From NCBI GenBank assembly GCA_030614305.1, contig JAUWKH010000052.1, positions 1-9,116 of the forward strand: 9,116 nt of DNA, given 5' to 3'. The translations under genes were made by a program, and so were the position numbers. The stretch is from Bacteroidota bacterium. Lineage in GTDB: Bacteria; Bacteroidota; Bacteroidia; Bacteroidales; JADFUO01. Shown here one piece after another: positions 7,094 to 9,116 of the stretch. The notes under the pieces were generated by a model. That model worked only from the letters and a program-made list of their open reading frames with translations, ran no database searches and was not told where the DNA came from. Every line of letters begins with the position of its first letter. Position 1 is the first letter of the stretch.

Positions 7094-7507
7094 ATGTCAA
7101 AATTATGTATGGGGCTTTTTTCAGGAAGCCTGGATAAATTAACAGCAGCAGGAGTAATCCTTAGCGGAGCCGCTGCAGATGATATGGATGTAGACGTTTT
7201 TGTCTTGCTTCAAGGTGCTCGTGCTTTTCTAAAAGGAAATGAAAACAAAATTGACAATCTGGCTGAAGCATCTTTTTTAAAAGATGAATTCATAAGCTCA
7301 TTAGAAAGATTAAAAGTTTCTACATGGTATGAATTCTTCGAGATGTCGAAAGATATGACAAATGTAAAAATATACATCTGTAGCCTTGCCGGAAAAATAT
7401 GGGGCGGTGAAAAATTAGAAGACTTTAATGGTCTTGTAGATGACATCTGTGGAATAGGCGAATATCTTACATCTGCCGAAGAGGCAGACATACATATGTT
7501 TATATAA
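7094..7507 (+). CDS. DsrE-like sulfur-relay protein
   Basis: This 137-residue predicted cytoplasmic protein has the DsrE/DsrF-like alpha/beta fold pattern: a first strand and Gly/Ser turn LFSGSLDKLTAAG, a hydrophobic strand VDVFVLLQGARAF, and a Cys-bearing strand VKIYICSLAG with C96 in the position of the conserved persulfide Cys of the family. A second Cys, C119, lies 23 residues later; C5 is near the start. It aligns along its length with the DsrE2-like protein encoded next, including the same Cys spacing and a D-I-H-M-F-I end. DsrE-family proteins pass sulfane sulfur to or from TusA and DsrC in sulfur metabolism. The order within this operon supports such a role. The exact subfamily is not certain. 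Confidence 0.82.
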   Translation: MSKLCMGLFSGSLDKLTAAGVILSGAAADDMDVDVFVLLQGARAFLKGNENKIDNLAEASFLKDEFISSLERLKVSTWYEFFEMSKDMTNVKIYICSLAGKIWGGEKLEDFNGLVDDICGIGEYLTSAEEADIHMFI

Positions 7508-7548
7508 TATAAACAAAAATAAACATCTGAATTCCTCATAATAATTAT

Positions 7549-7556
7549 TACTTTTG
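7549..7556 (+). promoter_or_regulatory. Possible internal promoter (-7 element)
   Basis: TACTTTTG is a perfect match to the TAnnTTTG -7 consensus and is 35 bp before the dsrE2 start, in the longest gap of the operon (84 bp). No good -33 element is seen. It overlaps a palindrome (7553-7575). It could give separate control of the dsrE2-tusA-mvhD-hdrA half. Confidence 0.35.
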
Positions 7557-7575
7557 TAAAAAATATTTTTACAAA
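7553..7575. promoter_or_regulatory. 23-bp palindrome upstream of dsrE2
   Basis: TTTGTAAAAA-ATA-TTTTTACAAA has perfect 10-bp arms around a 3-bp centre. An outer pair, ATTACTT (7547-7553) and AAGTAAT (7582-7588), extends the symmetry with a bulge. It overlaps the putative -7 element and ends 16 bp before the start codon. It may be a regulator-binding site or an RNA hairpin; there is no following U-tract to make it a standard terminator. Confidence 0.5.
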
Positions 7576-7591
7576 TATTATAAGTAATATT

Positions 7592-8134
7592 ATGGAGAAT
7601 ATAGAAAAACAGATTAAAGAGTTACAGGAAAAAGTATCTCAATTAGAGAAAGGCACAAAAGACCAATTATCTCTGGTTATTTTCTCTGGTGAGTTGGATA
7701 AACTCCTTGCAGCATTGATAATTGCCACAGGTGCTACTGCAATGGACATGAAAGTTAAATTGTTCTTTACATTCTGGGCAACTGCTGCTTTACGCGACAA
7801 AAAGAAAAAAGTATCAGGAAAAGATTTTATGTCAAAAATGTTTGCAATAATGTTACCCAAAGGCAGCTCAAAGGTAAAATTATCAAAAATGAATATGGGT
7901 GGCATGGGAACATCAATGATGAAAAATTTGATGAAAAAGAAAAATGTTGCCTCACTTGAAGAAATGCTAACAACAGCAGGAGAACTTGGCGTTGAAATTA
8001 ATGTTTGCGAAATGTCGATGGATTTGATGGGAATTAAGAAAGAAGAATTGATTGTTTACCCCAATCTAAATATTTGTGGTGTTGCAACATTCTTAGTTGA
8101 TGCCGAAGAAAGCAAAATTCAATTATTTATATAA
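7592..8134 (+). CDS. dsrE2: DsrE2-like (DsrE/DsrF/DrsH family) sulfur-relay protein
   Basis: This 180-residue protein begins with a short heptad-like helix (residues 3-21, K-E-L-Q-E-K-V-S-Q-L) that could form a coiled coil. The DsrE-like domain follows: LVIFSGELDKLLAALIIATGA, a hydrophobic KLFFTFWATAAL strand (residues ~57-67), a basic Met/Gly-rich insert (~70-118), and the Cys-bearing motif INVCEMSMDLMGI with C139, a hallmark of DsrE2-type proteins. A second Cys, C162 (NICGVATFL), is 23 residues further on. Members have been described as membrane-associated, and the hydrophobic stretches at ~37-67 fit that. In sulfur oxidisers dsrE2 is typically beside tusA and rhodanese genes, as here (tusA starts 19 bp downstream). 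Expected role: persulfide transfer with TusA. The subfamily assignment rests on motif and context. Confidence 0.88.
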   Translation: MENIEKQIKELQEKVSQLEKGTKDQLSLVIFSGELDKLLAALIIATGATAMDMKVKLFFTFWATAALRDKKKKVSGKDFMSKMFAIMLPKGSSKVKLSKMNMGGMGTSMMKNLMKKKNVASLEEMLTTAGELGVEINVCEMSMDLMGIKKEELIVYPNLNICGVATFLVDAEESKIQLFI

Positions 8135-8153
8135 ACCTAAAATTCAATAAATT

Positions 8154-8405
8154 ATGACACAAGAAGAATTACAAGCATTAGCTGTAAATAAATCTGTTGA
8201 TGCAAGGGGAACAGCTTGCCCGGGACCTTTATTGGAAGCAAAAAAAGCAATTGGAACCATTGGTTCCGGAGATATTATGGAAGTTCTTTCAGCTGATGAA
8301 GGTACAAAACGGGATATTCCAAAATGGGCAAATAAAAAAGGCCATGAATATCTTGGTACTGTCGAAGAATCAGGATTTTTTAAAATTTATTTGAAAAAAG
8401 GATAA
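8154..8405 (+). CDS. tusA: TusA-family sulfur carrier (CPGP type)
   Basis: This 83-residue cytoplasmic protein is a second TusA in the operon. The signature VDARGTACPGPLLEAKKAI puts the active Cys at residue 22 in a C-P-G-P motif, and the family segment ADEGTKRDIPKWANKKGH follows (residues ~47-64). It differs from the first TusA in the CPxP middle residue (G for M), lacks the Cys before the motif and lacks the W-C pair. A ten-residue N-terminal helix, TQEELQALAV, precedes the domain. It sits 19 bp after dsrE2 and 11 bp before the MvhD-like gene. CPGP TusA proteins linked to dsrE2 and hdr genes act in sulfane-sulfur delivery in dissimilatory sulfur oxidisers; by context this copy serves the cytoplasmic Hdr side and the first copy serves YeeE. 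Confidence 0.92.
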   Translation: MTQEELQALAVNKSVDARGTACPGPLLEAKKAIGTIGSGDIMEVLSADEGTKRDIPKWANKKGHEYLGTVEESGFFKIYLKKG

Positions 8406-8416
8406 TAGATATAGAT

Positions 8417-8809
8417 ATGGAGGAAAATAAAACTGCTCCAAAAATTCTTGTATTTTCTACGGAAAAAATTTCAGATCCCGCTATTGATTTGGCGGGCCTT
8501 CTAAAAAAACACTACCCGCCTACAGTTTACACTATTAATGTGCCATGTTCGAGTGCCATCAAATCAAGGTGGATTTTACATGCATTTGAAAAAGGCTTTG
8601 ACGGAGTATTTATTGCTGCCGACGGAACCGATTGCTCGTATAGTGAAACTTGTACGGAAAGAACCGGAGAAATAGTTCAACGAACACATGATTTAATGAA
8701 AGAAAAAGGACTTGATCCTGCCAAATTAAAAATGGCAGCAATATGTTCTGTTTGTTCCGAGCCTTTTGTTAAACATATGAAGAATTTTGTAAATGCTTTA
8801 TCTAACTAA
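8417..8809 (+). CDS. MvhD/FlpD-like iron-sulfur electron-transfer subunit
   Basis: This 130-residue protein matches the methyl-viologen-reducing hydrogenase delta-subunit family in layout: KILVFSTEK at the start, then DLAGLLKKHYPPTVYTINVPCSS, WILHAFEKGFDGVFIAADGTDCSY, and a final helix-rich part. MvhD-like proteins carry an iron-sulfur cluster and pass electrons to HdrA, and the next gene is hdrA-like, which strongly supports the pairing. Cysteines are C44, C73, C79, C110 and C113 (C-S-V-C). The usual N-terminal Cys pair after the first strand (family pattern S-C-x-x-C) is absent, being replaced by S-T-E-K-I, and the C-terminal CSVC is where I would expect a W-x-S-A-x-E type segment. Cluster ligation may therefore differ. 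No hydrogenase gene is in view, so the electron partner is unknown; QmoB-type proteins contain a related domain. Confidence 0.82.
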   Translation: MEENKTAPKILVFSTEKISDPAIDLAGLLKKHYPPTVYTINVPCSSAIKSRWILHAFEKGFDGVFIAADGTDCSYSETCTERTGEIVQRTHDLMKEKGLDPAKLKMAAICSVCSEPFVKHMKNFVNALSN

Positions 8810-8848
8810 GATATCAAGGAGCAAAAGAATTAATTATTATTATTAAAT

Positions 8849-9116
8849 ATGTCAATAAGTATGACACAATCAAACGAATTTGATGTTCTTGTGATTGGTG
8901 GAGGTATAGCCGGTGAAGAAGCGGCATTAAACCTTGCTAACATCGGCTACAAAGTAATACTTGTAGAAAAAGACCTTTCAATTGGTGGGAAAATGATTCA
9001 TCTCAGCAAGGTTTTTCCAACGCTCGACTGTGGCGCATGTATCACAACACCAAAAGTTTCGGAAACGGTAAGGCATCCGAACATCTCAATTTTAACTAAT
9101 AGTGTAATTGAGGATA
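8849..9116 (+). CDS. hdrA: HdrA-like FAD-binding subunit, 3' end missing
   Basis: Only the first 89 residues are in the window. They begin with an FAD-binding Rossmann motif, DVLVIGGGIAGEEAALNLA (residues 12-30), then VILVEKDLSIGGKM and the HdrA hallmark FPTLDCGACITTPKVSE (C61-x-x-C64), followed by HPNISILTNSVIED. This C-x-x-C block after the Rossmann fold is typical of heterodisulfide-reductase subunit A and its sHdr and HdrA-like relatives, and differs from what I recall of QmoA. HdrA carries FAD and iron-sulfur clusters and is the hub of electron bifurcation or of sulfur-oxidising sHdr complexes. ATG 8849 and an in-frame ATG at 8861 are both possible starts; a purine-rich AAGGAG at 8816-8821 is too far from either to act as a normal ribosome site. 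With the MvhD-like protein it should form a cytoplasmic electron-transfer module. Confidence 0.93.
   Translation, partial: MSISMTQSNEFDVLVIGGGIAGEEAALNLANIGYKVILVEKDLSIGGKMIHLSKVFPTLDCGACITTPKVSETVRHPNISILTNSVIED

Noticed and set aside
7553..7575. Rho-independent terminator between the two DsrE-type genes
   Set aside because: The stem is A/T-only at its core and is not followed by a U-tract, and the downstream genes belong to the same functional set.
8849..9116. QmoA rather than HdrA
   Set aside because: The FPTLDCGACITTPK block following the Rossmann motif fits HdrA-type proteins. A QmoA-like protein cannot be fully excluded without the rest of the gene.

Overview
The window looks like a chromosomal segment from an anaerobic or microaerophilic member of the Bacteroidota. 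The signs are a strongly AT-rich composition, A/T-rich leaders mostly without Shine-Dalgarno sequences, TAnnTTTG promoter elements, a Bacteroidota-style Crp/Fnr regulator, and lipoprotein-rich envelope sulfur enzymes. The phylum is an inference from these features; no rRNA or other phylogenetic marker is present.

Layout. (1) Positions 1-2624, plus strand: the 3' part of a very large helical-repeat (TPR-like) protein with about 13 visible units of roughly 60 residues and a beta-rich C-terminal domain; the gene begins before the window. (2) Positions 2625-2745: a short convergent intergenic region with a degenerate 7-bp tandem repeat and a hairpin that may end transcription on both sides. (3) Positions 2746-3441, minus strand: a Crp/Fnr-family regulator, divergent from everything to its right. 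(4) Positions 3442-3645: a divergent control region with a TAnnTTTG element and several inverted repeats. (5) Positions 3646-9116, plus strand: ten closely spaced genes that read as one sulfur-handling operon and run off the right edge.

Gene order in the operon: TusA (CPMP type), YeeE/YedE sulfur-compound permease, rhodanese lipoprotein with a catalytic Cys, exported two-domain sulfurtransferase, second rhodanese lipoprotein whose catalytic Cys is Ser, DsrE-like protein, DsrE2-like protein, second TusA (CPGP type), stand-alone MvhD-like iron-sulfur subunit, and the start of an HdrA-like flavoprotein. There are no phage, IS, tRNA, rRNA or CRISPR features.

Proposed working (inference): three exported sulfurtransferases process thiosulfate, polysulfide or other sulfane sulfur on the outside; YeeE passes a sulfur species across the inner membrane to TusA; the DsrE, DsrE2 and second TusA proteins relay persulfide sulfur in the cytoplasm; and an Hdr-type complex (HdrA plus MvhD-like, perhaps with HdrB/HdrC-like partners beyond the window) takes or supplies the electrons. 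The parts are known individually, and rhd-tusA-dsrE2 sets are known next to sHdr genes in sulfur oxidisers. What stands out here is the full envelope-to-Hdr series in one operon, with a shared Cys-Gly-Gly C-terminal tail on two surface or periplasmic lipoproteins, one of which has lost its rhodanese active-site Cys.
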